64,000 bases of DNA from Legionella busanensis (GCF_900461525.1 NZ_UGOD01000001.1:2945001-3009000); one strand, 5' to 3'; positions 26,945-37,512 are shown, numbered from the stretch's first letter. Notes: generated from the letters alone by a model not told the origin. Translations and numbers: made by a program.

Positions 26945-27568
26945 CTATCCTTGTTGCTCATCTTCGCCAATTATAATGACATGATCATTAACAAAACGAT
27001 ATGGAGGTACTTCCAAATTAATTGGCGCAGGAACGCCTTTAAAAACTCTTCCCGCTAGATCAAAGGTGGAGCCATGACAAGGGCAGTAAAAGCCACCACG
27101 CCAATTTGGACCTAGTTCATTAACCTGCGGTGTATATTTAGGAGAGCACCCTAGATGAGTACAAATACCAACTAATACTAAGTATTCTGGTTTAATAGAG
27201 CGATATTTATTCTTAGCATAAGAAGGTTGTTGCTCAACTAAAGACTCTGGATCGCGTAGCTGATTTTCAGCACCTGCTAATTGCTCAAGCATAGCTTTGG
27301 TGCGGCGTATTATCCACACAGGCCGACCTCGCCACTCAATAGTAGCTTGCTGTCCAGGCTCAAGTTTACTTAAATCCACCTCAACCGGTGCACCTGCCGC
27401 TTGTGCTTTAGCACTTGGTAGCCATGATGATATAAAAGGAGTTAATGCACAAGCTGCTCCAATACCTCCTAACACGCCTGTTGCTGTCAAGAGAAATTTG
27501 CGTCGCTTTTCGTCAATCTCTTCCTGAGAAAGGAGCACATCAGGGGTATGCTCATTATCATCTGTCAC
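26945..27568 (-). CDS. petA: Rieske iron-sulfur subunit of the bc1 complex
   Basis: The [2Fe-2S] subunit accepting electrons from ubiquinol. The two cluster motifs are intact: CTHLGC (about 136-141) and CPCHGS (about 162-167). The N-terminus carries a membrane anchor after RRKFLLTATG, in twin-arginine style. The 207 residues are typical. It is the first gene of the petABC operon. Confidence 0.96.
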   Translation of the reverse strand: MTDDNEHTPDVLLSQEEIDEKRRKFLLTATGVLGGIGAACALTPFISSWLPSAKAQAAGAPVEVDLSKLEPGQQATIEWRGRPVWIIRRTKAMLEQLAGAENQLRDPESLVEQQPSYAKNKYRSIKPEYLVLVGICTHLGCSPKYTPQVNELGPNWRGGFYCPCHGSTFDLAGRVFKGVPAPINLEVPPYRFVNDHVIIIGEDEQQG

Positions 27569-27908
27569 TATTTATCATCCTTTATAGGTATTAAACTAAC
27601 GAATCACTAACACTAACATGTATTTATTAGTAACGTTAATTTAATTCTTAATGTATATAAATAAAATGGATCATTTAAATATTATAAATGCAAGTTATAT
27701 CAAAGAATTAACAAGGGTGGAAGAGTTAAAAGCAATCGAAAAGGAAAAGTTAAACGAAGTATTTCTTCGAGTTATTTAAATACATTGAGGGGTAAATAGA
27801 ATTTAAACTAAATGAGATCCACACTCATTTAAAATTAATTAAATGAATGGGACTTCATTAGAGTACTATCCTTTTAAATCTATACAGTAAGTAAGTATAA
27901 ATTTAATA
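27569..27908. other. Intergenic region between rpsI and petA
   Basis: This 340-base AT-rich spacer must hold the 3' end of the rplM-rpsI transcript and the petABC promoter. A weak hairpin AAATGAG/CTCATTT (27810-27830) follows rpsI. No clear open frame or promoter pair was seen. Confidence 0.45.
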
Positions 27909-28340
27909 TTAACGTTTTGAGTACTGAGTTGCGCGACGAGCTTTGTGTAAACCAACTTTCTTACGCTCAACACGACGTGAATCACGAGTTAGCAAGCCAC
28001 GAGCACGTAATTTTCTGCGATAAGAATCATCATTTAGCTCAGCATCTTCAACTAAGTCATGCTCATCATACTCAACAAGTGCTCGAGCTATCCCTAAACG
28101 TACTGCGCCAGCTTGGCCAGAAATTCCACCGCCAACAACTGTTGCATAAATATCAAACTTTTCTACCATATCTACAGTTTCTAAGGGCTGGCGAACAATC
28201 ATACAAGATGTTTCACGGCCAAAATAATCCTCTAACTGACGATTATTAACTATAATATTACCTTTTCCAGGACGTAAGAAAACTCTCGCTGTTGAGCTTT
28301 TTCGGCGACCAGTACCATAGTATTGCTGCATTTCAGCCAT
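27909..28340 (-). CDS. rpsI: 30S ribosomal protein S9
   Basis: Small-subunit protein of the ribosome head. The N-terminal [19 protein letters not shown] and the C-terminal [20 protein letters not shown] (ending in SKR) are universal S9 signatures. The 143 residues exceed the E. coli length by an extra N-terminus and an acidic insert ([15 protein letters not shown]). It lies 5 bases after rplM. Confidence 0.97.
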   Translation of the reverse strand: MAEMQQYYGTGRRKSSTARVFLRPGKGNIIVNNRQLEDYFGRETSCMIVRQPLETVDMVEKFDIYATVVGGGISGQAGAVRLGIARALVEYDEHDLVEDAELNDDSYRRKLRARGLLTRDSRRVERKKVGLHKARRATQYSKR

Positions 28341-28345
28341 AATAC

Positions 28346-28780
28346 TTATTCCTCAATCTCAAGTTCTTTAGGTTGCTGCGCGGTATGCGGGTGTTCACTA
28401 CCAGCATAAACTTTTAGTTTACGGTACATTTGTCTACCTAATACATTTTTAGGTAACATACCTTTTACTGCTAATTCTATAATCCGCTCTGGATGACTGC
28501 CTTGTAATTTATCAAAAGAAATCTCTTTAATACCACCAGGATAACCAGAATGGCGATAATAGATTTTATCTTTAAATTTCTTTCCAGTAACGGTAATTTT
28601 ATCAGCATTAATAACTACAACATAATCCCCTGTATCAACATGAGGAGTATATTCTGCTTTATGCTTACCGCGTAGACGGCGCGCAATTTCGGTTGCAACA
28701 CGGCCTAATACTTTATCAGTTGCATCAATTATATACCAGTCACGCTTCACTTCGTGAGCTTTGGCGCTAAATGTTTTCAT
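28346..28780 (-). CDS. rplM: 50S ribosomal protein L13
   Basis: Early-assembly large-subunit protein. Conserved stretches include [39 protein letters not shown] and [15 protein letters not shown]. The ATG at 28780 gives 144 residues and has a GGAG site upstream; a TTG one codon earlier is less likely. It starts the rplM-rpsI operon. Confidence 0.97.
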   Translation of the reverse strand: MKTFSAKAHEVKRDWYIIDATDKVLGRVATEIARRLRGKHKAEYTPHVDTGDYVVVINADKITVTGKKFKDKIYYRHSGYPGGIKEISFDKLQGSHPERIIELAVKGMLPKNVLGRQMYRKLKVYAGSEHPHTAQQPKELEIEE

Positions 28781-28783
28781 CAA

Positions 28784-29087
28784 ATAACTCCATACCGCTT
28801 CGTAAGAATTGGTAATCTTCTAATTATGAAGGGGCGATTTTAACTAAAACTACCGTAACCTACAAGTAAAATACATCAAAACTTGTATAGATTCTAAGAT
28901 CTAAGGTGATTATTCTTTATTCACCTAAGCTAATTTAATGTAAATTTCACATAAAGTATATTAAATATATTTGATATATAATTTATTTATGTTTAATCTG
29001 GAGCCCATACAAATGCTTCGCATTTCACGGGATAACGTTTGTTTAGCGATATAAAAGAGCCAAAGACTCTTTTATATCGAACTCACG
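28784..29087. other. Intergenic region between the translation cluster and rplM
   Basis: This 304-base spacer is AT-rich in its first 200 bases, which probably include the rplM promoter. The remainder is palindromic repeat family 2, copy A, described separately. There is no gene. Confidence 0.55.
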
Positions 29088-29095
29088 TTAATTAA
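28982..29095. repeat. Palindromic repeat family 2, copy A (uninterrupted)
   Basis: This 114-base element starts ATTTATTTATGTTTAATCTG and ends ACGTTAATTAA. It has two hairpins, one around AAATGC ttc GCATTT and one with arms CGATATAAAAGAG and CTCTTTTATATCG (29047-29079). The second copy is at 32131-32393. It supplies the stop codon of the ferredoxin gene (29088-29090) and probably terminates the thrS-ihfA transcript. Confidence 0.75.
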
Positions 29096-29420
29096 GCAGA
29101 TCCGGTGAGCTATCAATAAGTAGCTGAGGAACAATGTTATTGTTCATTAAATGGCTTGCGATAATTGTATCAATATCGTTAGTAGAAGCATATCGATACC
29201 ATACTCCCTCGGGGTAAACCACAATACATGGGCCTAAACTACAACGACCTAAACAACCTGATTTACTGACACGAATTTTTCCTGGCCCAAATAACTCTAG
29301 TTCCAGCAACTTAGTACGAAGATATTCAAAAAACTCCTCACCGCCTGTATTAGCGCAGCATACCTTACCAGCTGCTTTTTGATTTGTACAAATAAACACA
29401 TGTTTAATATAGTGACTCAA
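29088..29420 (-). CDS. [2Fe-2S] thioredoxin-like ferredoxin
   Basis: Small ferredoxin of the thioredoxin-like fold, as in the C-terminal domains of NuoE-type proteins. Four cluster cysteines are spaced C11, C21/C22, C56 and C60 (FICTNQ, KVCCAN, GCLGRCSLGP). The ending GVWYRYASTNDIDTIIASHL is typical of the family. The 110 residues fit. The partner is unknown. It follows ihfA by four bases, and its last codons lie in the repeat element. Confidence 0.88.
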   Translation of the reverse strand: MSHYIKHVFICTNQKAAGKVCCANTGGEEFFEYLRTKLLELELFGPGKIRVSKSGCLGRCSLGPCIVVYPEGVWYRYASTNDIDTIIASHLMNNNIVPQLLIDSSPDLLN

Positions 29421-29424
29421 ATTA

Positions 29425-29718
29425 TTATTTACCTCTTTCTTCTATTCTTGTTTTAAGTTTAAGGCCAGGTTTAAATGTCACTACTCGACGAGCAACTACA
29501 GGAATTTCCTGGCCCGTTTTAGGGTTACGTCCTGGACGCTGTGGCTTATCTCGGAGATTAAAATTACCAAAACCTGATAATTTTACATGTTGTCCATTCT
29601 CAAGAGCATATCTGATGGTTTCAAAAAACTGTTCAACCATTTCTTTTGCGTCTTGTTTACCCAGGTTTAACTCAGAAAACAAAGTCTCAGCAATCATCGC
29701 TTTACTTAGAGCATTCAC
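29425..29718 (-). CDS. ihfA: Integration host factor subunit alpha
   Basis: DNA-bending nucleoid protein, alpha subunit of IHF. The HU/IHF fold is clear, with [20 protein letters not shown] and the DNA-contacting arm [20 protein letters not shown]. The 97 residues are typical. The start codon is GTG. It lies two bases after pheT, as in E. coli (pheST-ihfA). Confidence 0.96.
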   Translation of the reverse strand: MNALSKAMIAETLFSELNLGKQDAKEMVEQFFETIRYALENGQHVKLSGFGNFNLRDKPQRPGRNPKTGQEIPVVARRVVTFKPGLKLKTRIEERGK

Positions 29719-29720
29719 GG

Positions 29721-32099
29721 TTAGTCCCTCAATGTAATTGTAAATTTATCAGTTAGTTCCTTGATTATAGCACTAATTATTTCATTGATCTCTTCATCAA
29801 TCAATGTTCGATTATTATCTTGTAATGTTATAGCAATGGCCAAACTCTTTTTATCTGCCGGAATGGCTTTACCTGTATAGACATCAAAAATATCAAATGA
29901 CTTTAATAATTTCGGATTAACTACCTCCATAACAGCTAATTTAATCTCTTCAGCTGTGACTTGTTTGTTAACTAAAAAAGACAAATCACGCCGAATTTGT
30001 GGGTATTTGGAGATTTTGTGATAATGCGCAATTGTACTTTTAGTCAATGGTTGAGTTTTTAATTCAAAAAGAATCACTTCATCTGCAAGATCAAGCGCAT
30101 CGGCTAAGCGTGGATGTAGGACACCGCACCAGCCAATTGTTTGACTTTGCCAAATAATTTCAGCTGTTTTCCCCGGATGTAAAGCTGAATGTTCACTTGC
30201 TTTAAAGCGCACATCCTTTAAGTTTAATAAACGAAACAATGTTTCTAAATCACCTTTTGCATCATAAAAATCAAGTTTCCGTTTTTCTTCTAACCAACTT
30301 AAGGGTGCATATTCACCTGTTAATAAGCCGGCTATACAATTCTCTTCTTGGATCTTTCCATCTATAGCATTAAAGACAACACCATTTTCGTAAAATTTAA
30401 TGGTTGTTTGCTGGCGATGAATATTATGAATCATAGAAGCAATTAAACCAGGCCACATACTAACCCGCATTTGTGATAATTCAGAGGAAATTGGATTTAA
30501 GAGGCTTAACGCTTCTGTATTAGGACAAATGATACGTTGCAAATCTGGATCAACAAAGCTATAACTTATTGTTTCGTAATACTTCCTTGCAGTAAAAAAA
30601 TGATTAAATTTTATTGATAAAACTTCTAATGGGTTAATCTCTCCAGTTACTATAGGAGCTATCAATTTTTGGCCAGGAATACGGTCATAACCAAAAAGTC
30701 TTACTACTTCTTCTACTAAATCAACATCTAAATGTATATCAAAACGATAGGAAGGTGCAGTCACTTGCCATATTTTTTCTTTTTCAGTAATAGACATACC
30801 GAGATGTAGCAATATTTGCTTAATTTCTGCTTCGGAAATATCTAAACCTGTCAACTTTTTAACTTTCAAAGGGTTAAATTGTATAGGTTGATTAACCGGT
30901 AAAAATTGTTGCCCTTGCTCTAATATAATAGGCCCGGCATCTCCACCAGCAACCTCTAAAATTAAAGCAGTAGCTCTTTCTATTGCTTTAACTTGCAAAT
31001 TGGGATCAACACCCCTTTCAAATCGCTGTGCAGAATCGGTAAAGATACCAAACCGTCTTGCTACTTTTGCAATGACAGGAGGACTAAAAAATGCACTTTC
31101 TAGGAAAATATCGACTGTTGCTTCATTAACAGCGCTTTGCGCCCCTCCCATAACACCGGCAACTGCGAGTGGTTCTTTGTTGTCTGCGATAAGTAATACG
31201 CCTTCTGGTAAACTTAGCTGCTGGCCATCAAGTAATTCGATGGTTTCATTTTTATTACTGTAGCGAACAACAATATCGCCTTTTAAGTAATTAAAATCAA
31301 AAGCATGCATTGGCTGACCTAGTTCTAACATCACATAATTTGTGATATCAACGATAGGATGAATAATTCGTTGTCCAGCTCGCCTTAAACGTTCTTGTAT
31401 CCAAAGTGGCGTTACAGCTTGAGAATTTATACCCCGTATAACTCGACCACAATATTGGGGACATGCCTCCAAAGCAGTCAAATTAACTGTTTTTACCTCA
31501 TCAATTTTTGGTTTAATATCAGCAATAGCTATAGGTACTAAGCTTGATTGAGTTAGAGCAGCTACTTCTCGAGCTACACCGATAACACTTAAGCAATCGG
31601 CACGATTAGGCGTTAGATCAATATCTAAAACACTATCATTAAGCGCTAAATAGGCTCGTAAATCTTTTCCTAAAGGGGCTTCATTGGCAAGCTCAATAAT
31701 ACCCTCTGAAGTATCTAGCAAACCTAGTTCTGCAGCCGAGCAAAGCATACCTTGTGACAGTTCACCCCGAATTTTTGTTTCTTTAATTACTAAATCATTA
31801 GGCAGGGTAGCGCCTATTTGAGCAAGAGCAACTTTTAAGCCTGAACGCACATTCGCCGCGCCACACACAACTTTTAAACGCTGCTCTTTGCCTATGTCCA
31901 CTTCACAAAGGGTTAATTTATCGGCTTGAGGGTGAGGTTTTGTCGCAGTAACTTGCGCTACAATAACGTTATTAAATGTGCCAGCAACAGGATTAATGGC
32001 ATCAACCTCTAATCCTGCCATTGTTAATACAGAAGCTAATTGCTCAGTATTTAACGCAGGATTGACCCATTCTCGTAACCAATTTTCACTTACTTTCAT
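29721..32099 (-). CDS. pheT: Phenylalanyl-tRNA synthetase beta subunit
   Basis: Large subunit of the alpha2-beta2 PheRS. An N-terminal tRNA-binding (EMAP-like) domain (about 39-150) precedes the B3/B4 editing domain, the B5 domain and a C-terminal ferredoxin-fold anticodon-binding domain (about 700-792, ending [13 protein letters not shown]). The 792 residues are normal. Unusually for this operon, 402 bases separate it from pheS because a nested repeat lies between them. Confidence 0.97.
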   Translation of the reverse strand: MKVSENWLREWVNPALNTEQLASVLTMAGLEVDAINPVAGTFNNVIVAQVTATKPHPQADKLTLCEVDIGKEQRLKVVCGAANVRSGLKVALAQIGATLPNDLVIKETKIRGELSQGMLCSAAELGLLDTSEGIIELANEAPLGKDLRAYLALNDSVLDIDLTPNRADCLSVIGVAREVAALTQSSLVPIAIADIKPKIDEVKTVNLTALEACPQYCGRVIRGINSQAVTPLWIQERLRRAGQRIIHPIVDITNYVMLELGQPMHAFDFNYLKGDIVVRYSNKNETIELLDGQQLSLPEGVLLIADNKEPLAVAGVMGGAQSAVNEATVDIFLESAFFSPPVIAKVARRFGIFTDSAQRFERGVDPNLQVKAIERATALILEVAGGDAGPIILEQGQQFLPVNQPIQFNPLKVKKLTGLDISEAEIKQILLHLGMSITEKEKIWQVTAPSYRFDIHLDVDLVEEVVRLFGYDRIPGQKLIAPIVTGEINPLEVLSIKFNHFFTARKYYETISYSFVDPDLQRIICPNTEALSLLNPISSELSQMRVSMWPGLIASMIHNIHRQQTTIKFYENGVVFNAIDGKIQEENCIAGLLTGEYAPLSWLEEKRKLDFYDAKGDLETLFRLLNLKDVRFKASEHSALHPGKTAEIIWQSQTIGWCGVLHPRLADALDLADEVILFELKTQPLTKSTIAHYHKISKYPQIRRDLSFLVNKQVTAEEIKLAVMEVVNPKLLKSFDIFDVYTGKAIPADKKSLAIAITLQDNNRTLIDEEINEIISAIIKELTDKFTITLRD

Positions 32100-32130
32100 T
32101 GATTCATCCGCCTACTATCAACTTACCTAA

Positions 32131-32393
32131 TTAATTAACGTGAGTTCGACATGAAAGAGACGCAGGCTCTATTATGTCGCTAGGCATTGTTGCGTAGATA
32201 AATTTACAAAAAGAATAGGTAGCCTGGGCGTAGACCCAAAGGGCCGGAACCCAGGTTTCACTTCGTTTCACCCAGGCTACTATGATCTGCAGCTACTCTT
32301 TCTTTTCCACGCAACAATACCATGTCGCTAAACGAACGTTATCCCGTAAAATGCGTAGCATTTATACGGGATCCAGACTAAACATAAATAAAT
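32131..32393. repeat. Palindromic repeat family 2, copy B (inverted, interrupted)
   Basis: Read on the minus strand, this copy follows copy A almost base for base: TTTATGTTTAGTCTGGATCC, two hairpins, then ending in ACGTTAATTAA. Without the inserted 139 bases and one 9-base duplication it is 115 bases long, against 114 in copy A. The stem ends CGATAT/ATATCG of copy A are CGACAT/ATGTCG here, a paired change. Confidence 0.78.
32183..32321. mobile_element. Non-autonomous insertion with IS5/IS903-like ends
   Basis: The 139-base insert has terminal repeats GGCATTGTTGCGTA and, at the other end, CACGCAACAATACC. It is flanked by a perfect 9-base direct repeat ATGTCGCTA (32174-32182 and 32322-32330). 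Inside is a long imperfect palindrome around GTAGCCTGGG/CCCAGGCTAC. Ends starting GGC.TTGTTG and 9-base duplications are typical of the IS903 group of IS5. It has no coding capacity. Confidence 0.75.
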
Positions 32394-32501
32394 TCGACAT
32401 TAAATTAACGCCTTTTTTTAGCACAAAACAAGGTTATTCTGACAATAACTATTAACGTTATTAAATTTATTTAATACTGAACTTACATTAGTTATCGTTA
32501 T

Positions 32502-33515
32502 TTAAAATTGCTTTAAGAAAGCTAACTCGTTTTCAAACATCATTCTTAAATCATCGATACCAAAATATAGCATCGCTAACCTATCAATCCCCATTCCAAA
32601 GGCCCAACCTTGATATTGATCGACAGGAATATTGACAGCCTTTAAAACATTAGGATGTACCATACCACAGCCTAATACCTCAAGCCAGCCAGTGAACTTA
32701 CATGAACGACAACCTTTACCAAGACATTGAGTACATGCAATATCCACTTCTGCTGAAGGCTCTGTAAAGGGAAAATAAGAAGGTCTGAAACGTAACGCTA
32801 ACTCCTTACCAAAAAAATAAGCAAAAAAGTCCTGCAGTAAACCGCGCAAATGCGTTAGTGTTGCATGCTCATCTATTAATAATCCTTCAACTTGATGAAA
32901 CATGGGTGTGTGTGTTAGATCAGAATCACAACGGTATACACGACCAGGTGCAATCAAACGGAGAGGAGGTTGGCGCTGTTCCATTGTGCGAATTTGTACA
33001 GGTGAGGTGTGCGTTCGTAATAAATGGCCACTGTCAAAGTAAAAAGTATCATGCATCGCACGCGCTGGATGGTGGCTCGGAATATTCAAGGCTTCAAAAT
33101 TATAATAATCGGTTTCAATCTCAGGACCACTAACGATATCAAATCCTAACCGGCTAAAATAATCATTAATCTGCTGCCTTACTTGAGTAATAGGATGAGT
33201 TGCACCATATTTATTTTGTCGTCCTGTCAAAGTAACATCGATTTGCTCAGCAGATAGCTTTTCTTTTAATTGTAATTCTTTTAAATGCTGTAGTTTATTC
33301 TCAATGTGTGTATTAACCGTCTGCTTAGCTTGGTTAACTAACTGGCCTACCTTTGGCCTTTCTTCAACACTTAATTTAACAAGGGATTTTAAGATCTCAG
33401 TTAACTTACCTTTTTTACCCAGGTAATCAACTCTTATAGCTTCAAGTGTATTTATATCTTGAGCTTGTTCGATAGCTTCAATAGCTTGAAGTTGTAAGTC
33501 GGTGATATGTTGCAT
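32502..33515 (-). CDS. pheS: Phenylalanyl-tRNA synthetase alpha subunit
   Basis: Catalytic subunit of PheRS. The chosen start ([10 protein letters not shown]) gives 337 residues. Starting further upstream would translate through a terminator hairpin. Motif 2 and 3 regions appear as [32 protein letters not shown] and [19 protein letters not shown] CxxC pair ([13 protein letters not shown]) is seen, as in many bacterial PheS. Confidence 0.96.
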   Translation of the reverse strand: MQHITDLQLQAIEAIEQAQDINTLEAIRVDYLGKKGKLTEILKSLVKLSVEERPKVGQLVNQAKQTVNTHIENKLQHLKELQLKEKLSAEQIDVTLTGRQNKYGATHPITQVRQQINDYFSRLGFDIVSGPEIETDYYNFEALNIPSHHPARAMHDTFYFDSGHLLRTHTSPVQIRTMEQRQPPLRLIAPGRVYRCDSDLTHTPMFHQVEGLLIDEHATLTHLRGLLQDFFAYFFGKELALRFRPSYFPFTEPSAEVDIACTQCLGKGCRSCKFTGWLEVLGCGMVHPNVLKAVNIPVDQYQGWAFGMGIDRLAMLYFGIDDLRMMFENELAFLKQF

Positions 33516-33531
33516 GATATTACCTACATGT

Positions 33532-33556
33532 AAAAAAGGAGGCAAAAGCCTCCTCG
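33532..33556 (-). terminator. Rho-independent terminator before pheS (probable attenuator)
   Basis: On the minus strand GGAGGC tttt GCCTCC is followed by six T residues (33532-33537). It lies between rplT and pheS, where E. coli has the pheST attenuator. No convincing Phe-rich leader peptide with a ribosome site was found, so the control signal is unclear. Confidence 0.7.
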
Positions 33557-33625
33557 TCATCACGATACTGATACAATAAATTTAAAAGATTAATTATATT
33601 TTGAATTTAAATAAATTAATCTAAT

Positions 33626-33982
33626 TTATTGCAATGCTGCTTTCGCTTTCTCAGCAACTGCTGCAAAAGCAACTTTATCATACACAGCCATATCAGCGAG
33701 TACTTTTCTATCAAGTTCTATCGCAGCTTTTTTCAATCCATCAATTAAACGGCTATAAGATAAACCGCATTCACGTGCTTGTGCATTAATTCGAGTAATC
33801 CATAATGCTCTGAACTGACGTTTTTTCTGACGGCGGTCCCGATAAGCGTACTGGCCAGCCTTAATAACTGCTTGTTTTGCTACCCGATAAGTGCGACTAC
33901 GGGCACCATAATAACCTTTAGCTTGGTCTAAAACCTTTTTATGACGTGCTTTAGCTGTCACGCCTCGTTTAACTCTTGGCAT
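33626..33982 (-). CDS. rplT: 50S ribosomal protein L20
   Basis: Assembly-initiating large-subunit protein and, in E. coli, repressor of its own operon. The N-terminal [20 protein letters not shown] and [20 protein letters not shown] are universal. The 118 residues are exact for the family. Confidence 0.98.
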   Translation of the reverse strand: MPRVKRGVTAKARHKKVLDQAKGYYGARSRTYRVAKQAVIKAGQYAYRDRRQKKRQFRALWITRINAQARECGLSYSRLIDGLKKAAIELDRKVLADMAVYDKVAFAAVAEKAKAALQ

Positions 33983-33994
33983 ATCTAATCCCCC

Positions 33995-34195
33995 TTAACT
34001 ACCGTGCAACATACGTTCAGCTAAACGCGCATCACATGCTTTTAATGTACCTGCTTCTACGCGCAATTGTCGTTTTTGTTTGCTCGATTTTTTAGTAAGG
34101 ATATGATTCCTATAAGCACGACGACGCTTAATAGCACCACTTGCTGTCCTACGAAAACGCTTTTGAGCGCCTCGATGTGACTTTAATTTAGGCAT
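33995..34195 (-). CDS. rpmI: 50S ribosomal protein L35
   Basis: Small basic ribosomal protein of 66 residues, with [19 protein letters not shown] and the [20 protein letters not shown] core. It lies 12 bases before rplT on the same strand. Confidence 0.97.
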   Translation of the reverse strand: MPKLKSHRGAQKRFRRTASGAIKRRRAYRNHILTKKSSKQKRQLRVEAGTLKACDARLAERMLHGS

Positions 34196-34335
34196 AATTT
34201 ATACTCCGCATTTATTTCTAAAATAAATAATATGGCAAAGTTTAGTTAACTAGCTAAAAGATCTATAGTTTAAGATGATTCACTGATTTACTTATCGATT
34301 TGATAAAAAGCTAACGCTTTAAATATTTAAAAAAT

Positions 34336-34341
34336 ATTATA
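34336..34341 (-). promoter_or_regulatory. Possible -10 for rpmI-rplT
   Basis: A perfect TATAAT on the minus strand stands 140 bases before rpmI in the 231-base gap after infC. No good -35 is present at the right distance. The gap is long compared with E. coli, which makes an internal promoter plausible. Confidence 0.25.
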
Positions 34342-34426
34342 CTCGAGTCGTTAAATAGACTAATTGAACCATTTTCTCAACTAACGCTAATATAAATCCC
34401 CTATCCTGCTAATTCTTAAACTCAAC

Positions 34427-34963
34427 CTACTTCTTTTTAGGCGATAAAACCATCAATAACTGTCGACCCTCACGCTTTGCATGTTGCTCAATAACAGCAT
34501 ATTCAGCCGTATCCTGTTGCAAACGTTCCATAAGTTTCATGCCAATTTCTTGATGAGCCATTTCTCGACCACGAAAGCGTAACGTCACTTTCACTTTATC
34601 ACCGTTCTGTAGGAAACGTATCAGGTTGCGTAGCTTGACCTGATAATCCCCTGTTTCCGTCGTTGGACGGAACTTTAACTCTTTGACCTGAATTTGCTTC
34701 TGCTTTTTCTTTGCTTCAGCTTGCTTTTTGCTCAACTCAAAGAGAAACTTACCATAATCCATTATTTTACATACTGGAGGTCGCGCCGAAGGTGAAATTT
34801 CTACTAAATCTAAGCCACCTTCTTCGGCCGCGCGCAATGCTTCGCGCGTTGATACAATTCCCATCTGGTTCCCTTCATCATCAATTAAGCGAACTTCTGG
34901 TACATTGATTTGCTCATTAACGCGTGCGCGATCACTTTCACGCTGCTTATTCGATACACTAAT
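34427..34963 (-). CDS. infC: Translation initiation factor IF-3, AUU start codon
   Basis: Prevents premature 30S-50S joining and checks start-codon pairing. The first ATG in frame (34864) would remove the conserved N-terminal residues. The frame continues upstream through [20 protein letters not shown] to an ATT at 34961-34963. A strong GGAGG site lies 8 bases before it. This gives 178 residues, against 180 in E. coli. An AUU start is the known self-regulatory feature of infC, since IF-3 discriminates against it. Confidence 0.93.
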   Translation of the reverse strand: MSVSNKQRESDRARVNEQINVPEVRLIDDEGNQMGIVSTREALRAAEEGGLDLVEISPSARPPVCKIMDYGKFLFELSKKQAEAKKKQKQIQVKELKFRPTTETGDYQVKLRNLIRFLQNGDKVKVTLRFRGREMAHQEIGMKLMERLQQDTAEYAVIEQHAKREGRQLLMVLSPKKK

Positions 34964-35044
34964 AGTTAAATCCTCCAGTTAGTTAAATAGTAACGTTATA
35001 CAAAATTTAATTATAACGTTAAAATATATTTTTAGATAACTTTG

Positions 35045-36991
35045 TTACACTACAACATTATTAGTAGCTAATGCTGGCGTGCGCTGGCCTTTAGTATTGA
35101 TTTCCTTTTGTAAAACATCAATCAATCTTTCTAAAGTCATTGTCCCTAGATCTTGACCTTCTCTGGATCGCACAGCAACTAAGTTATTTTCAACCTCTTT
35201 ATCACCAATAATTAATAAATAGGGAATTTTTTGTAAAGTATGTTCGCGAATTTTAAAACCTATTTTCTCATTTCTCAAGTCAAAATTAACTCGAATACCT
35301 TGTTTTTGTAAAATTTTTGTTACTTTTTGAGCAAAATCATGCTGTTTTTCGCTAATTGTAAGGACTATAGCTTGTACAGGCGCAAGCCACAAGGGAAAAC
35401 GTCCAGCATAATGTTCAATTAAAATACCCATAAAACGTTCAAATGAACCTAAGATTGCACGATGCAGCATCACAGGTATTTGTTTACTGCCATCCTCGGC
35501 AATATAAGAAGCACCCAACCGTTCAGGCATAGAAAAATCAACTTGAATGGTTCCACACTGCCAAATACGGCCTAAGCAATCTGATAAAGAACATTCAATT
35601 TTAGGACCATAAAATGCACCTTCGCCTGGCGCATCTACCCATTTAATATTCCTATCTTGCATGGCTTGTTTTAAAGCCTGCTCCGCTTTATCCCAAACCG
35701 CGTCTTCTCCAACTCGCTTTTCAGGCCGTAGTGCTAGTCGGTATTTAATCTCTGCAAATCCAAAATCAGCATAGACTGACTCTACGAGTTCAAGCATCAT
35801 GGCTACTTCAGATTGAATTTGATCTTCTGTACAGAAAATATGCGCATCATCTTGCACCATGTTACGTACTCGCATTAACCCATGTAACGCGCCAGAAGGT
35901 TCACAACGATGGCAATTACCAAATTCTGAAAAGCGCAATGGTAAATCACGGTAACTTTTAAGCCCTTGGTTGTAAACTTGGACATGGCACGGGCAATTCA
36001 TGGGTTTGACTGCATAATGTCTATTTTCAGTTTCAGTGACAAACATTTCATCACGGAAATTTTGCCAGTGCCCTGATTTCTCCCATAATGTCCTGTCTAC
36101 TAATTGTGGCGTTTTAATTTCTTGATAACCAAAATCACGTAGGCGATGGCGCATATATTGCTCAAGTATTTGATAAATAGTCCATCCTTTGGGATGCCAA
36201 AATACCATACCAGGGGCAATGTCTTGAAAATGAAACAATTCTAATGCTTTACCAAGCTTTCGATGATCGCGTTTCTCAGCTTCTTCAAGCCGATGCAGAT
36301 AGGTTTCTAATGCTTTCTTATTAGGCCAAGCTGTACCATAAATGCGTTGTAACATTTCATTGCGAGCATCACCGCGCCAATAAGCGCCAGCTACTTTCGT
36401 TAATTTAAATGCTTTTAAAAAACCAGTAGAGGGAATATGAGGGCCACGACATAAATCTTCAAAATCGCCCTGCTTATATAAAGATAAAACCTCATCTGCT
36501 GGGATATCAGCAATAATTTTTGCTTTATATTCTTCGCCTAAACTACGAAAATAATCAATGGCCTCATCACGAGGTAATTCGCGCCTTGATACAGGTAAAT
36601 CTTGTTTTGCTAGCTCATACATTTTAGCTTCAATGCGCTGTAAATCTTCAGGGGTAAAGGGGCGCTCAAAAGCAAAGTCGTAATAAAAGCCATCCTCAAT
36701 GACAGGTCCAATAGTAACTTGTACGCTAGGAAATAATTGTTTTACCGCTTGTGCTAACAAGTGTGCTGCAGAATGCCTTATTACTTCTAAGCTATCATCT
36801 TGTTTATCAGTGATAATATTAAGTTCACAATCACGGTCTATTTGAAAACTGGTATCAACTAATTTTCCATTAACACGCCCTGCTAATGCTGCTTTAGATA
36901 AGCTTATGCTTATATCAGAAGCGACATCTTTTACAGTAATGGGATAGTCATAATGCTTTACCTGGCCATCAGGTAATTTAATATTTGGCAT
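35045..36991 (-). CDS. thrS: Threonyl-tRNA synthetase
   Basis: Class II synthetase of 648 residues. The TGS domain is at 1-60, followed by the editing domain with [17 protein letters not shown], catalytic motif 2 ([20 protein letters not shown]), motif 3 around [20 protein letters not shown], and the C-terminal anticodon domain. Zinc ligands appear in [12 protein letters not shown]. It leads the thrS-infC-rpmI-rplT-pheST-ihfA cluster. Confidence 0.97.
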   Translation of the reverse strand: MPNIKLPDGQVKHYDYPITVKDVASDISISLSKAALAGRVNGKLVDTSFQIDRDCELNIITDKQDDSLEVIRHSAAHLLAQAVKQLFPSVQVTIGPVIEDGFYYDFAFERPFTPEDLQRIEAKMYELAKQDLPVSRRELPRDEAIDYFRSLGEEYKAKIIADIPADEVLSLYKQGDFEDLCRGPHIPSTGFLKAFKLTKVAGAYWRGDARNEMLQRIYGTAWPNKKALETYLHRLEEAEKRDHRKLGKALELFHFQDIAPGMVFWHPKGWTIYQILEQYMRHRLRDFGYQEIKTPQLVDRTLWEKSGHWQNFRDEMFVTETENRHYAVKPMNCPCHVQVYNQGLKSYRDLPLRFSEFGNCHRCEPSGALHGLMRVRNMVQDDAHIFCTEDQIQSEVAMMLELVESVYADFGFAEIKYRLALRPEKRVGEDAVWDKAEQALKQAMQDRNIKWVDAPGEGAFYGPKIECSLSDCLGRIWQCGTIQVDFSMPERLGASYIAEDGSKQIPVMLHRAILGSFERFMGILIEHYAGRFPLWLAPVQAIVLTISEKQHDFAQKVTKILQKQGIRVNFDLRNEKIGFKIREHTLQKIPYLLIIGDKEVENNLVAVRSREGQDLGTMTLERLIDVLQKEINTKGQRTPALATNNVVV

Positions 36992-37149
36992 CTTGTACTC
37001 CCTCTAACCAACTGCCCGTTAAATTAAGATTATACGTTATCTATTTAGTTAAAAAATAGTCATTTCCCAGCAGCATAGCCAGGATAGTAGAGCAATTAAA
37101 GTAATTTATCCCAAAATTGCTAAAAGATACCCTGCAAAAAGGGCTGAGA

Positions 37150-37224
37150 TGGTAGGCACGAGTGGGATCGAACCACCGACCACCACCATGTCAAGGTGGT
37201 GCTCTACCACTGAGCTACGTGCCT
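37150..37224 (-). tRNA. tRNA-Val (anticodon GAC)
   Basis: On the minus strand the gene reads AGGCACGTAGCTCAGTGGTA onwards, with a 7-bp acceptor stem (AGGCACG/CGTGCCT). The anticodon loop TTGACAT is closed by CCACC/GGTGG, giving anticodon GAC. The T arm contains GTTCGATCC, and CCA is encoded. Length is 75 bases. It lies at the left edge of the accessory region and could be an integration site, but no second copy of its 3' end was seen. Confidence 0.95.
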
Positions 37225-37512
37225 ATAATTCGCCCTCAAGGACGAGGGGCTCATTATATATGGGCTTATTTTACAAAGCAAATAATTTCATCCAATTACT
37301 TAGTTTCTTCAAATTGTAATTTAAATCAATTAACTCATAATTAAAATTAAACTATTTAAAACTTAATTAATTCTTTTAAAGATGTTTTTTTTAAACTCTC
37401 TTAATATTTCTTTAATAAATATTAATTAATTTAGAGAGCTTTTATTTTATACTGTTAATAAAGAATGCTATGAAATTTTCTAAAGTAAAAAGTAAAGTTG
37501 ATAAATATTGGG

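Larger units (their letters stand above)
32100..32501. other. pheS-pheT intergenic region filled by nested repeats
   Basis: The 402 bases between pheS and pheT are mostly palindromic family 2 copy B (32131-32393), which itself contains a 139-base insertion. The rest (32394-32501) is AT-rich and without an open frame. Confidence 0.7.

Noticed and set aside
32183-32321. Assignment of the insertion to the IS6 family
   Set aside because: The ends resemble IS6 (GGC.NTGTTGC), but IS6 makes 8-base duplications and this one is clearly 9 bases.
33516-33563. N-terminal extension of pheS
   Set aside because: It would translate across the terminator hairpin and matches no PheS N-terminus; the ATG at 33515 fits the family.
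33532-33590. Phe-containing leader peptide before pheS
   Set aside because: A frame with FASFF exists but would start at TTG without a ribosome site.
37162-37344. 60-codon open frame overlapping tRNA-Val
   Set aside because: It is the antisense of the tRNA plus AT-rich spacer.
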